DNA of 59,930 nt from a virus. A model generated the notes under the pieces. That model did no database searches and had not been told where the DNA came from. It saw only the letters and a program-made list of their open reading frames with translations. Made by a program: the position numbers and the translations under genes. The stretch covers positions 1-59,930 of the IMG/VR virus record IMGVR_UViG_3300021962_000115. The stretch is one strand, 5' to 3'. This document shows positions 32,001 through 41,300 of this stretch, piece after piece. The number at the start of each line of letters is the position of its first letter. The stretch's first letter is position 1.

Positions 32001-34653
32001 TGCATTTTATATTAGAGGTAATATACAAGAAATGCCATATTATCAATCTCAGTGGCCAGCAGTTGTAAATAATAGATACTCAATAAACAATCTTAAAAGA
32101 TCTGACGCAGTTGTATTAAGAACTATGAGTGGTCCTTACTTCCAACCGGCTTATCCAGACGGAGTAGATTTAGGACCTAAGTTTATTAAAAACACAACAG
32201 GAGAGTATTATGATAAATCTCTTGTAACACTGTCCTACTTTAATAACACTGCATCTGGACAAGCTAATGCTTGGGGTAATATTGCAGGTCCATCTTTTGA
32301 TGATAGAGAAATCTCTACTCCATTCTCATTACCAATTGCTAGTCACTATGGTGCAATTAAAATTAGAAAGAGAAACTTATATGGACAATTACAATCTATT
32401 AAACAAATTGTAATTACACCATGTGAGCAGAAACTAAGTGATTCTTTCTATAATAATAAAGTTTGGCCAGAATTGTACACATGTAATGGTACGCAATACT
32501 TGATAAATTGGATAACTCAAACTCCAGTGTTCTTTGGTGGAGATACTTTTGTAAATAGATATACAGAAAAGAATTCAATGTTCTTCTTCTATGATTGGTT
32601 ATATGGCCAACCAGATGGATATGAATTTAATTATCTATTGAGACAAATGATACCAGAACCTAAATTCTGGGTCAACTCAACTAAGTATGACATCTCAGAT
32701 TTTTCAAATGTATTTACTCAGTGGTTTAATGGTGGTGGGGCTCCTGGTACAGGATGGAAACCTACAAACTTCTATCAAATGGACTTTAATAAGTTTGACT
32801 ATAGAGACAATACTGCAGGAGATTATCCAGGAATATTTAGACCAAAGGACTGTTATTTCTACTTAGCTGTTTCTTCTGTAAGAGATTTCTTTGTAGAATC
32901 AGAAGTACTTGTTGATTTTAGAATACAAGGTATTACTGAATCTGAAAAATATTATGACCCATACGGATATACTGATCTATATAGTATGTTTAATATGGAT
33001 CCACAGATTATTACAAGAGGTAATGAATATAGATATGACTATTCACTAAGTATTACTAAAGCATTTAGTCAGTACTTCTCTGCAGGAAATTTGCAGAGTA
33101 GATATTATAATCCTAGTGTTGCTAAGCTCTGCTATACATACTACCCAGATAGAATTATCTATTCTCTACCACAGCAGCAAGAGTCTTTTAAAGATAGCTG
33201 GTTTGTGTATCTAGTAAACAACTATAAAGAATTCCAGCATCAAATATCTGGTGTTAAATCTATTAATAAGAATGGTATTGTAATTACTTTTAAAAATGCT
33301 AGCCCATTAATGCATCAAGGAGTTGATACATTACAAACAGACTTAGGTACTAAAATTACAATTGGGGATGGTGGTCTATTTAGTCAACCAGGACAATCTG
33401 TAATTAATGCTGATGCATCATATGAATATGGTTCATCACAAAATAAACTATCTGTAATCTCTACTCCTGCAGGTATATATTATATATCCCAGAACCAAGC
33501 TAAGATATTTTCATTAGGTTCAGGTTTAAAAGAGATATCACAAATAGGTTTAAAATGGTGGTTTACTAATTTCCTACCATACAAGCTTACTGATGATTTT
33601 CCTGATTATCCTTATCAAGATAATCCTGTATCTGGTATTGGTTGTCAATCCTTATATGATAATGAAAACTCAATAATATACTTTTCTAAGAGAGATTATA
33701 AGTTATTGGACAAATGGAAGAGTCCATTGTTTAATGGTAAGATTCTATACATTCCACTAGTAACTTCAGGAAAAGATAAAGGAACTGGTGATTACTTTCA
33801 GATTCAAAATGCTAATGGTGTTATTCAACCTGGTATATATCAATTAGGTGATCCATTCTTATTTGAAGATGCTTCTTGGACAGTAAGTTTTGACCCTAAA
33901 AATGAATTCTGGATCTCATTTCATGACTGGCATCCTAATCTCAGTATTGGGACTAAAAGTGTTTTCTTAACCACTAAGAAAAATGGAATCTGGAAACACA
34001 ATGATGTATGCAATAGTTACTGTAACTTCTATGGGCAGTCTTATCCATTTGAAATAGAACTACCTATAATAACAGGTCAATCAGTTACTACAGTAAAATC
34101 AATTGAGTACATACTTGAATGTTATAGAAGAAAAAATAATTGTATAGATCAGTTCCATGTACTTGATTACAATTTTGATCATGCCGTTGTATACAATTCT
34201 GAACAAGTTTCTGGATACCTTAATCTAAATATTTTTCCTAAGAATAATGTTACTCTTAGTCAAACATATCCTAAACTAAATCAATCTAACTTACAATCTT
34301 TTGATATTCTATTTAGCAAAGAAGAAAACAAGTATAGATTTAATCAGTTCTGGGATATTACAAGAGACCGTGGAGAATTTCCTATTGGATCAGATTATCC
34401 ACCAACAGGACCAGTTGTTCCAGGAACTACAGTACTACAGGGTAATTATGACCAAGAATCTATCTGGTATACAGAAGCAAATGGATATAAGAGAACATTA
34501 AATCCGGTAAACTTAGATTATAATAAATCTGAACTACAAAGAAAGAAGTTTAGACATTACTTAAATTACTTAACTTTAATTAGAGAAGATAGTACAGATA
34601 CAAATATGATCTTAAAAATAGTTAATAGTAAGAACCAAATATCTCTTAGGTAA
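29041..34653 (+). CDS. Muzzle-like/tail tubular giant protein (crAss-like)
   Basis: A 1870-residue protein that follows three connector genes. The N-terminus contains VKGLNKDSDPSFVSEGMWIH and ARNATNNTAEGNLGTLSNEA (about residues 17-56), the signature of T7 gp12-like tail tubular/stabilisation proteins and of the muzzle protein of crAss-like phages. The rest is largely beta-rich with many Asn, Tyr and Thr. The muzzle forms the distal tail barrel through which DNA and cargo leave. Length is large but in the range expected for this role. No membrane segment is seen. It joins the next gene by TAATG. Confidence 0.65.
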   Translation: MAKIQNTSKEVTNTFVKGLNKDSDPSFVSEGMWIHARNATNNTAEGNLGTLSNEASNYLCASVGTTMPSFGANAVTDVYIIGAIHLFSDKWVIFSAGHSLTGKPVMSEIGLLEESRCIYRPIVQDSCLGFDKRNLVLGTSREKEDCSWQVYWADGLNPDRFLNVGDPQTWPTSDFQWQLNTMPNPTPIAYSALVNNYVNSAGDTILWPGVRWIEDCSTNLNCTTCTDTNELDCDHIRLARLVSTPCLTIQRGESGGNLRNGTYFATIAYAINGQRVTDYFSPSNTQPIWFPDDLQGSITINVEADSENFDEFILVVVQNINQGTVAKQIGTYSTKTTSIELDQIKDELITVPIEQIPIINPVYETSDQMTDVNNYLLRVGPRTKFDFNYQPLANLIKTKWVSVEYPADYYTKGGNKGSYLRDEVYAFFIRWVYDTGDKSASYHIPGRPPKDYSYLLTGTATTITANEASNSTHDVNSLTSTDQLFEMYNTANTNGIPSLLNTTTSDGGTIIATGEMGYWESSERYPDNQPEIWNPSEYCWTGAEGHSSYTDPQGNTIYPNDLCGQHIRHHKFPDNYLNSKTLHYKPSASTVPGDSNNLDIRLMGVVFQNIAFPKDQDGNDIPGIVGYEILRGSREGNRSIVAKGILNNMRTYKIKGDVARNRTGLYPNYPFNCLQSPMNTGTVADANYQFNDPYIQLDENYYQSIPVEINTFHSPDTMFRTPFLESTELKLYGAVSGYSAQNFKYPDEHPKFKLLSDAGMGLALLIGFAEALVAMTGKKTMRQPGASFTTQPVQNLISGPGGVTITNPADPYYEAPNQVQQQIIQTTDVGDPNGLSLPPVPGLPAPFFTKLKSYFGNGSIITNVVGVPPSQTLDQIFEEFNYNVGFKVGGTFTAPDIDVELSAATYLESANNLSFFTAVSNALGGLNKFFYYFSSGSDATLELIYAFLPFDQYALQMIAHGLYDSFLSPNYIARLGEPYVTRLKIDDAFYIRGNIQEMPYYQSQWPAVVNNRYSINNLKRSDAVVLRTMSGPYFQPAYPDGVDLGPKFIKNTTGEYYDKSLVTLSYFNNTASGQANAWGNIAGPSFDDREISTPFSLPIASHYGAIKIRKRNLYGQLQSIKQIVITPCEQKLSDSFYNNKVWPELYTCNGTQYLINWITQTPVFFGGDTFVNRYTEKNSMFFFYDWLYGQPDGYEFNYLLRQMIPEPKFWVNSTKYDISDFSNVFTQWFNGGGAPGTGWKPTNFYQMDFNKFDYRDNTAGDYPGIFRPKDCYFYLAVSSVRDFFVESEVLVDFRIQGITESEKYYDPYGYTDLYSMFNMDPQIITRGNEYRYDYSLSITKAFSQYFSAGNLQSRYYNPSVAKLCYTYYPDRIIYSLPQQQESFKDSWFVYLVNNYKEFQHQISGVKSINKNGIVITFKNASPLMHQGVDTLQTDLGTKITIGDGGLFSQPGQSVINADASYEYGSSQNKLSVISTPAGIYYISQNQAKIFSLGSGLKEISQIGLKWWFTNFLPYKLTDDFPDYPYQDNPVSGIGCQSLYDNENSIIYFSKRDYKLLDKWKSPLFNGKILYIPLVTSGKDKGTGDYFQIQNANGVIQPGIYQLGDPFLFEDASWTVSFDPKNEFWISFHDWHPNLSIGTKSVFLTTKKNGIWKHNDVCNSYCNFYGQSYPFEIELPIITGQSVTTVKSIEYILECYRRKNNCIDQFHVLDYNFDHAVVYNSEQVSGYLNLNIFPKNNVTLSQTYPKLNQSNLQSFDILFSKEENKYRFNQFWDITRDRGEFPIGSDYPPTGPVVPGTTVLQGNYDQESIWYTEANGYKRTLNPVNLDYNKSELQRKKFRHYLNYLTLIREDSTDTNMILKIVNSKNQISLR

Positions 34654-36203
34654 TGAATAATAAGAAAGTACTCAGTAAAGCAGTTAAGAATCTTTCTAAA
34701 ACTAAGAAGGTTGCAAAACCTAAAAATATAATAGAAGATCCTAGAGGTCAGTGGGCACATCCTGGTGAGATAACCAGGATACCATCTGATACTATAACTA
34801 TGCAAGGAGTACCTTATCCTGTTATGGCATACCCTAATATAGGACAACCACAAATGATGTATCCAGGACAAGAGTACTATTTTCCAGGGGCAGCTCATGT
34901 AGATGAGTATCCACAGATGCAAGATGGAGGTATAATTTCTCAAGAAGAAATAGATGCCGCTAATAGAGCTATGATGAAAGCAAGATTAGCATATGCTCAA
35001 ATGCATGGTAATCCTGCTGCTCAAAGAATGGTGGTTGCACCAGATCAACCCTATCAGTTTGATAATGGAATGATAGGTACACACTATATGGCATCTATGG
35101 ACAATTATGCTGTACCACAAATTCAAGGTGTTGATGGACAACTAGTGCTAGGTGATTTTGGTCCAGAGTCTGCAGAAGCTATGAGATTTGATAATCCTGA
35201 AGATGCAATGTACTTTGCAGAAAATTATAAACAGATAACCCCAGATGAATCATATAGACAAGAAGAAGATGCCTATATAGAAACAGAACTTACCCCAGAA
35301 GAAATACAAGAATACGCTAAGGGGGGTTGGGTTGTAGAAGAAGTAGATGAAATTTCTGCACCAACAGATCTTGATCCAAAAACAATGGCTAAGTACAAGA
35401 AAGCACTCAAGAACCAAGAGAATGCTGGAAAGGCTGGTTACAATAAAGCACAGGATAGATGGTATCCACATGTAAGTCCAGAAGGAGGAAAGAAAACAAT
35501 TGGTTATGGACATAAGCTTACAACTAACAATTATGCTAATGGTTTATCAACAGCAGAAGTAGAAAGTTTACTTGACTCAGATATATTAAAACATCAAGCT
35601 ATTGCTGAAAAACAAGTTGATGAGCAATATGGTAAAGGAACTTTTGATAAACTTCCACAAGATTCTCAGATGCTTCTTGTAGACTATGCTTATAACCTAG
35701 GTACATTAAAAGAATTTCCAAAGTTTGTTAATGGTGTAGTTACAGGTGACAAAGAAAAAATGTTGGCTGAGCATAAAAGATATAGTGGTTCTAGTCCTAT
35801 TACTAGAAGGAACCAATGGACTGTTGATACAATAAATACTATGGATACTACTATTCCATCAAAAATAAACTTACCTGTCCCTACTAATTCTACACAAACA
35901 ACTAAATCTAATAAGGATAGATGGGGAAGATCTCCTAATACTATTTGGTATGGTTTTAATCCTGAGACTAAATTATATGAACAAAAAGGTTTGCTCTGGC
36001 CTCAATATGGAGATCCAGGCCCTGGTATTGGAGGACCACTACCAGGATCTTATATATCCCCAGGACAAAGACTAAGAGAATATCAAGAAGGATTAAAGAA
36101 ACAATCTAAAGGTGGTCAGTATAATATTGGAGATGAGGTTGAGCTTACAGAAGCTGAAGTAAAGAGATTAAGAAGTTTAGGTTATACCATTGAAAAAATC
36201 TAG
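34653..36203 (+). CDS. Virion lysozyme (GH24-like) with tagged ends
   Basis: The 516-residue protein has a lysozyme domain at about residues 245-400. Glu256, Asp268 in QDRWYPHVSPEGGKK and Thr282 in TIGYGHKL are the likely catalytic set of T4-type muramidases, with slightly longer spacing than in T4 lysozyme. It should open peptidoglycan for tail penetration, distinct from the endolysin at 4841. The N-terminal 200 residues are Pro/Met/Tyr-rich. A motif at 211-231 (LTPEEIQEYAKGGWVVEEV core) aligns with the C-terminal motif at 496-516. A DRWGR module at 422-447 recurs in the 1551-residue protein. The muzzle upstream supports a virion location. Confidence 0.65.
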   Translation: MNNKKVLSKAVKNLSKTKKVAKPKNIIEDPRGQWAHPGEITRIPSDTITMQGVPYPVMAYPNIGQPQMMYPGQEYYFPGAAHVDEYPQMQDGGIISQEEIDAANRAMMKARLAYAQMHGNPAAQRMVVAPDQPYQFDNGMIGTHYMASMDNYAVPQIQGVDGQLVLGDFGPESAEAMRFDNPEDAMYFAENYKQITPDESYRQEEDAYIETELTPEEIQEYAKGGWVVEEVDEISAPTDLDPKTMAKYKKALKNQENAGKAGYNKAQDRWYPHVSPEGGKKTIGYGHKLTTNNYANGLSTAEVESLLDSDILKHQAIAEKQVDEQYGKGTFDKLPQDSQMLLVDYAYNLGTLKEFPKFVNGVVTGDKEKMLAEHKRYSGSSPITRRNQWTVDTINTMDTTIPSKINLPVPTNSTQTTKSNKDRWGRSPNTIWYGFNPETKLYEQKGLLWPQYGDPGPGIGGPLPGSYISPGQRLREYQEGLKKQSKGGQYNIGDEVELTEAEVKRLRSLGYTIEKI

Positions 36204-36205
36204 TC

Positions 36206-38314
36206 ATGGCTAAATATAGAATTACAAGTACTCCAGATGATTCTTTCAAAAAAGGTGGAGAACGTAAAAAGAAAAAGAGGAATAATGACAAAGACTACCG
36301 ACATATTCCTATAACTCCAGAAATGCAAGCAGAGATGCCTGCAGATGAGTGGGGTCAATACATTCAAGAAGTACCTGAAGTATATACTACTAGAACTAGA
36401 GAACAACAGGATATTAGAAATGCTCTTGACTATCAACAAAGAATGGCTGAATTATATCCGGGTAGACCTACTCAGTCAGATGCAATACAACCTGCTGATT
36501 GGTTTTGGCAGTTAGGTGCTCTTGGAGCAACAGGAGCTGCAGGAGATCTATTAAGTGCAGGAGAAACTTTAGGTACTAAAGCACTACCTTATATTGAAAG
36601 TGCTCTTAATACTTCAATACCTAAAATGAGTTCAATTCCTGGAGCCACTTTTGGTAATGCTATGGGAGCTTATTTTGCAGGAGATGCTATAGTTAATAGA
36701 TTATACCCATCTGCAGGTAAAATACAAGAAGGTGAATATGGTGAAGCTGCAACGGATATAGGAACAGGTTTATTAGACCTATGGGGAGCTAACATGTTAA
36801 GTCCTCTATATAAAGGAGCAAAAGCTACAGCATCTGAACTTAGTAAGTTTATAGGTGCTGAGGATTTTAGTATATTTCCTAAACAACCTATTCCGCTTGA
36901 AGGCTATGATCTATCAAAAGGAAGAGCAACTAAATCACTTATTCCTGAAGTAGTTGAAGAACAAAAAGTTATAGAGCCTTGGAGAATGCAACCTATGCCA
37001 GGATTACATTTAAAGTCTACAATGACAACTAATCCAAAAGGTTTACATACACAAGTAGCAAAAGATGGAACTATAAATGTAGAAAATGCTTTAAAATTTA
37101 TTAAAAATAATGAAGGACAAGACAAGTATAATCTAGTAACTAAAGCCTTAGGACAAAACCTACCTAAGAAAATGGACTATAATCAATTTAGAAATCTCAT
37201 ACAAAAAGAATTAGTACCATTAGAAAAAACTGTAGGTGTCCGAGATAATAGTGTATATGGTTTACAAAGACTTGGTTATACTGTTGAACAGCCTAATGTA
37301 ACTACATATTATTCAGATGGTGAAGCAAAAATTATAGAAAATCAAACTATTCTATTAGGTAATAGAAATCAATTTGGTAGGGGATCTACTGCACATGGTA
37401 ATCCTGATGAAACTTTAGGTCATATTCATTTCTTTAGAGATTCTGATACTCCAGATGCATTAACTATTTCACAAATACAATCAGATGCATTTCAAGGTAC
37501 ACATCGGTCATCAATAAGAACTAAAGAACAGGCTGAATCTTCTCTAAGAGAAACGGAAAAACATTATGAAAGATTAAAAAAATCCTTTGACCAACTTACT
37601 CTAGGACCTGATGGTTTCTATCAATTACCCGATGGACAAGTAATGCGTAAAGATATGGCTGATGCTATGCTTAAATCACAAGCAGAAACAATTAATCTAA
37701 TGAAATCAGATTTAAAAAACTTTGATCAAAGACAACTATTAGATAAAAATCATCAAGAAAGATACTTACAAGAAATTGTACAATATGCTGCAGAAAGAGG
37801 TGATGTTAACAGAATTAAATTACCTACTTCAGAAACAGCAGCTAAAATACAAAAATATTCAAAAGAGACATGGGATGATATTGAGGATTTTAGAAGCTAT
37901 ATGCAAGCAGAATATGACCTTGATCAAGCACAACAATTTGGAGACCCTGAAATTATTAAGTCAGCACAACAAAAAGTTGATAAAATTAAACAACAACAAA
38001 TAGATAGAGTACCAGATTATAGATCAAAACATAAAACTATTCTTAAAAAATATAATGAATTACCTAAAATAATTAAGAAATTATATGGTACAGAACCTAA
38101 AATAGTAACAGATAGTAAAGGTAATACGTGGTATGAACTTAATATTCCATATGAATTTAAAGAGGGACCAGCAGAAATAAAAGCATTTAAGAGTGGTGGA
38201 CAATATGCAGCTGCTCTACCACAAGAACAAGATAGAGGTATTGTCACTTCTCTAACAGATGCTGAAATCAAACAATATATAAAAGATGGTTATATTGTAG
38301 AAGAGATCAAGTGA
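36206..38314 (+). CDS. Putative ejected protein with polyvalent-type domain and C-terminal tag
   Basis: The 702-residue protein begins with MAKYRITSTPDDSFKKGG followed by a very basic stretch. Residues about 95-185 are Gly/Ala-rich and hydrophobic (LGALGATGAAGDLLSAGE), possibly membrane-active. Residues about 400-680 match a domain I recall from very large phage and integrative-element polyvalent proteins: GHIHFFRDSD, LTISQIQSDAFQG, YLQEIVQYAAERGD, LPTSETAAKI and GNTWYELNIP. The activity of that domain is not established. The C-terminus (681-701) carries the LTDAEIKQYIKDGYIVEEI motif shared with two neighbours. It probably enters the host with the DNA. Confidence 0.55.
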   Translation: MAKYRITSTPDDSFKKGGERKKKKRNNDKDYRHIPITPEMQAEMPADEWGQYIQEVPEVYTTRTREQQDIRNALDYQQRMAELYPGRPTQSDAIQPADWFWQLGALGATGAAGDLLSAGETLGTKALPYIESALNTSIPKMSSIPGATFGNAMGAYFAGDAIVNRLYPSAGKIQEGEYGEAATDIGTGLLDLWGANMLSPLYKGAKATASELSKFIGAEDFSIFPKQPIPLEGYDLSKGRATKSLIPEVVEEQKVIEPWRMQPMPGLHLKSTMTTNPKGLHTQVAKDGTINVENALKFIKNNEGQDKYNLVTKALGQNLPKKMDYNQFRNLIQKELVPLEKTVGVRDNSVYGLQRLGYTVEQPNVTTYYSDGEAKIIENQTILLGNRNQFGRGSTAHGNPDETLGHIHFFRDSDTPDALTISQIQSDAFQGTHRSSIRTKEQAESSLRETEKHYERLKKSFDQLTLGPDGFYQLPDGQVMRKDMADAMLKSQAETINLMKSDLKNFDQRQLLDKNHQERYLQEIVQYAAERGDVNRIKLPTSETAAKIQKYSKETWDDIEDFRSYMQAEYDLDQAQQFGDPEIIKSAQQKVDKIKQQQIDRVPDYRSKHKTILKKYNELPKIIKKLYGTEPKIVTDSKGNTWYELNIPYEFKEGPAEIKAFKSGGQYAAALPQEQDRGIVTSLTDAEIKQYIKDGYIVEEIK

Positions 38315-38315
38315 A

Positions 38316-38336
38316 TGTAAACTAAATAAGTTTACA
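38316..38336 (+). terminator. Hairpin after the 702-aa gene (weak terminator)
   Basis: A perfect 8-bp stem TGTAAACT (38316-38323) with AGTTTACA (38329-38336) and a 5-nt loop starts 1 bp after the stop. The T content that follows is broken (GTTTAAATTTT), so termination may be partial. Confidence 0.5.
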
Positions 38337-38350
38337 GTTTAAATTTTAAT

Positions 38351-38370
38351 TTACTATATTTAGTATATAC
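38351..38370 (+). promoter_or_regulatory. Promoter-like element before the 1551-aa gene
   Basis: TATATTTA at 38355-38362, in the context ACTATATTTAGTATATAC, matches the recurrent box. The ATG is at 38379. Confidence 0.45.
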
Positions 38371-38378
38371 ACTGTGTA

Positions 38379-41300
38379 ATGAAGAAAAAAGTAAGAATTT
38401 ATAAAGCCGAAGATGGAAAGGGGAAGTTTGTAAATAAGACTTCTAAGTTTCTTGCTAAAGCTCAAGAAGGTGGTATGCCAGATATGTCAAGGCTTACATA
38501 TCCTGGATCACAACCCACATCACAAGAAGATCAAACTTCTCAATTAATACAACTTGTTGTTAGTGATATTACTTCAAATGTTCCAAGAGAAAAGACCCTT
38601 ACAAAGTTATCTAATGTAATGGGTATTCCATTTGATAAAGCTACAGAACTTTATATGGCTATTGCTGAACAAATTACACAGCAGATTGAACAACAGGACA
38701 ACCAGGACTATGAAGAAGAAACAGGAAGTCCAAGAGAGAAAGAAGAAGCTCTTCCTGTTGATGCAGTAATTACACAAGAGCCTGAGCAAGATTATGACTA
38801 TGATCTAAATGATGATACTGGAGCTGAAATTGCAATGGCAGATTCTGGAGAGCCTGATGTACTTGATGAAGCTCTTGACCCACTAGAAGGAATGTACCAG
38901 TACGGTGGTATGACAGGAGATGAATATACCTTTGCATACCCTGAAGTAGATAATGAACAATATAATAATCAGGTGTCACAGATGGCATGGCCAGGATCAG
39001 ATGAATCTTCTGAAGAAAATCCATATGCCTCTGACTATTATGGTGATGCTATACTAGAGAATACTGGTTATGCAAAAGGTGGTTCTTATAAGAAAAGTAA
39101 AGCCAAGTATGTAAGTTCTGTAATGAAGCTTCTCAAAAAGCAAATGGGTGGAGATTCTGAAGATATACCAAACCCTAATAATGGAGATCCCACAGGTACT
39201 AACTTTAGAGAAAATAGATTAAAATCATTTACAAGTAGTGTTAAAAATACAGCGCAACAACAAGCACTTAAAGAACAACTTGAACAACAGTATGATCAAA
39301 TGATGCAAGAGGGTGGTCAATCTGGAGATTTTGAAAATCCAATGCACCACTTAAATTTATATTCTCAAGCAACTAGAGGTATATTCAATAATCCAATGAA
39401 CCAAATGGTTCAAGCCAGAAGAGGTATGAACGTTGATCCAGATCTTCCAGTGCAGAATCAAGATCTATTAAATTTACCAAGAGGATTCTCTAGAAGAACT
39501 GTAAGAAGATTTGGAAATATTCCTAATCTCAGAGAAGTTGATGTAAGAAGATCTGGTTTATTTGGTCCAAAGGAATATACAATGTACTTTGAACCATCCC
39601 CACTCCAACAAATAAGTAACCCTCTCTCGGCAGAGATATATGGTTATGGAGCAAACCAATCAGCTGCAAGAAAACAAACTAGAACTTTTGAGGCTACAAA
39701 AACATATACTAATCTTCTTGAAGACAAAGCAGAAAAAGAAGCAGAGAAAGAAGTAAAAGAACAAGTATCTGAAGAACAAAAAGCAGTAGAAGCTGCAACT
39801 CAACAAGGCAGTACAGCGCAAGGATCAACAGCACAAGGATCTAATAAGAGAACTCCTGTTAGTACTCAAAGTTATGCAGCAGAAATACAAAGAGATAAGT
39901 GGGGCAGGCCTGAAGGTGATAAGTGGTATAACTTTAATCCAGATACAAAACAATTTGAAGGTGAGTCACTACCATTCCAAAGAGTAGAAGGAAGTGATTT
40001 TTTATATGGGCGCACACCAGAAGGACAGTGGGCATATCTAAATCCTGCTGCCGCTGCATATTATCCTGTTAGTGAGGGCAGTCCTAATATGAAAGCTCTA
40101 AAAGCAGGTCAATCTAAATCTGCATCATTTGTTACTTTAGATTCTAAACCAGGATACTACTATAGAGTAAGAAATGATGGTGCATATGTAAAGTTCCAGG
40201 GGGACCCTCTAACACATACTGCAAGTACTAAACCACTTGAAGTTATTACATCAGGAGACAAGAGACATGCTTACATTAAAAAGAATGCTAAAGCTAGTTC
40301 CAATGTATTACCTGCAGTTATGTTTGGGCAGCCTTCTGCTAGTCCTAGTTCTAATAGTTTAGACATCTATAATCAGATGGTAAATAAGATGTATGGACAA
40401 CATCCTGCTCTTAAACAACTCATAACACAGCAGTATGGTGGGAATATAGAAAATCCATTTGCCAATCCAATGGAACCCCTACAAAAGTTTATAGGTGGTG
40501 GTTATGATCCTACAGAAGCTCAGATAGATTATTCAGATTCTATTGATACTTCAGATGCATATTTCCAAAGAGGTGGTAACTTTATAAAGAACTTTGTTCC
40601 CGCTAATCTTACTGATGGTAACAGACAAGCTGTTGTACAAAAGATCTATAATCCTGTAACTGGAGAGACTAGACAACAATTTGTTCCAGGTCCTGGAAAT
40701 CAACTTGCAGCAATTGATGTAAGAAAAACAGGTTTAACAGGTAGACCTAAGAAGTATACTGTTTATTATGGTGCTGCAGGTGATCCAAGATATTCTAACT
40801 TGATTACTATGGATGGAGCTAAAGGTGAATCAGGTAAAAAAGCTTCTGGTAATAAAACTACATCAAGTAAATCTGAAAGACAACAAGCACTAGAAAATGC
40901 TGGATATGGTGATAGAACTGATGTAACTGGTCTTAAAGGTAAATCTAAAAGAGCAATTAGACAGGGAGAAAGACAAAGAGATAGAGATCTTAAAAAACTC
41001 TATAAAGAAGATCCTACTAATGTAGAGTTTGAAAAAACTAATATCAATGCTCCATATGATTACCAGATAGAGCAACCTATGCAGATCAGGAGTGCACAAG
41101 ATGAACTAAACAAACTTATCAAACAAGGTCCAGAACAACTAGTAACACAAAAACAAATTGATGATCTTAGATCTCAAGTTAACATGGACTGGTTTCCGCA
41201 GAAGGACAAAGAGTTGGATGATTATTTTATGGATCTATTTAATAATCATAAGGAATATAGAGATCTTGCCATAGAAAATAATTTTAAGGATCCTGATGGA

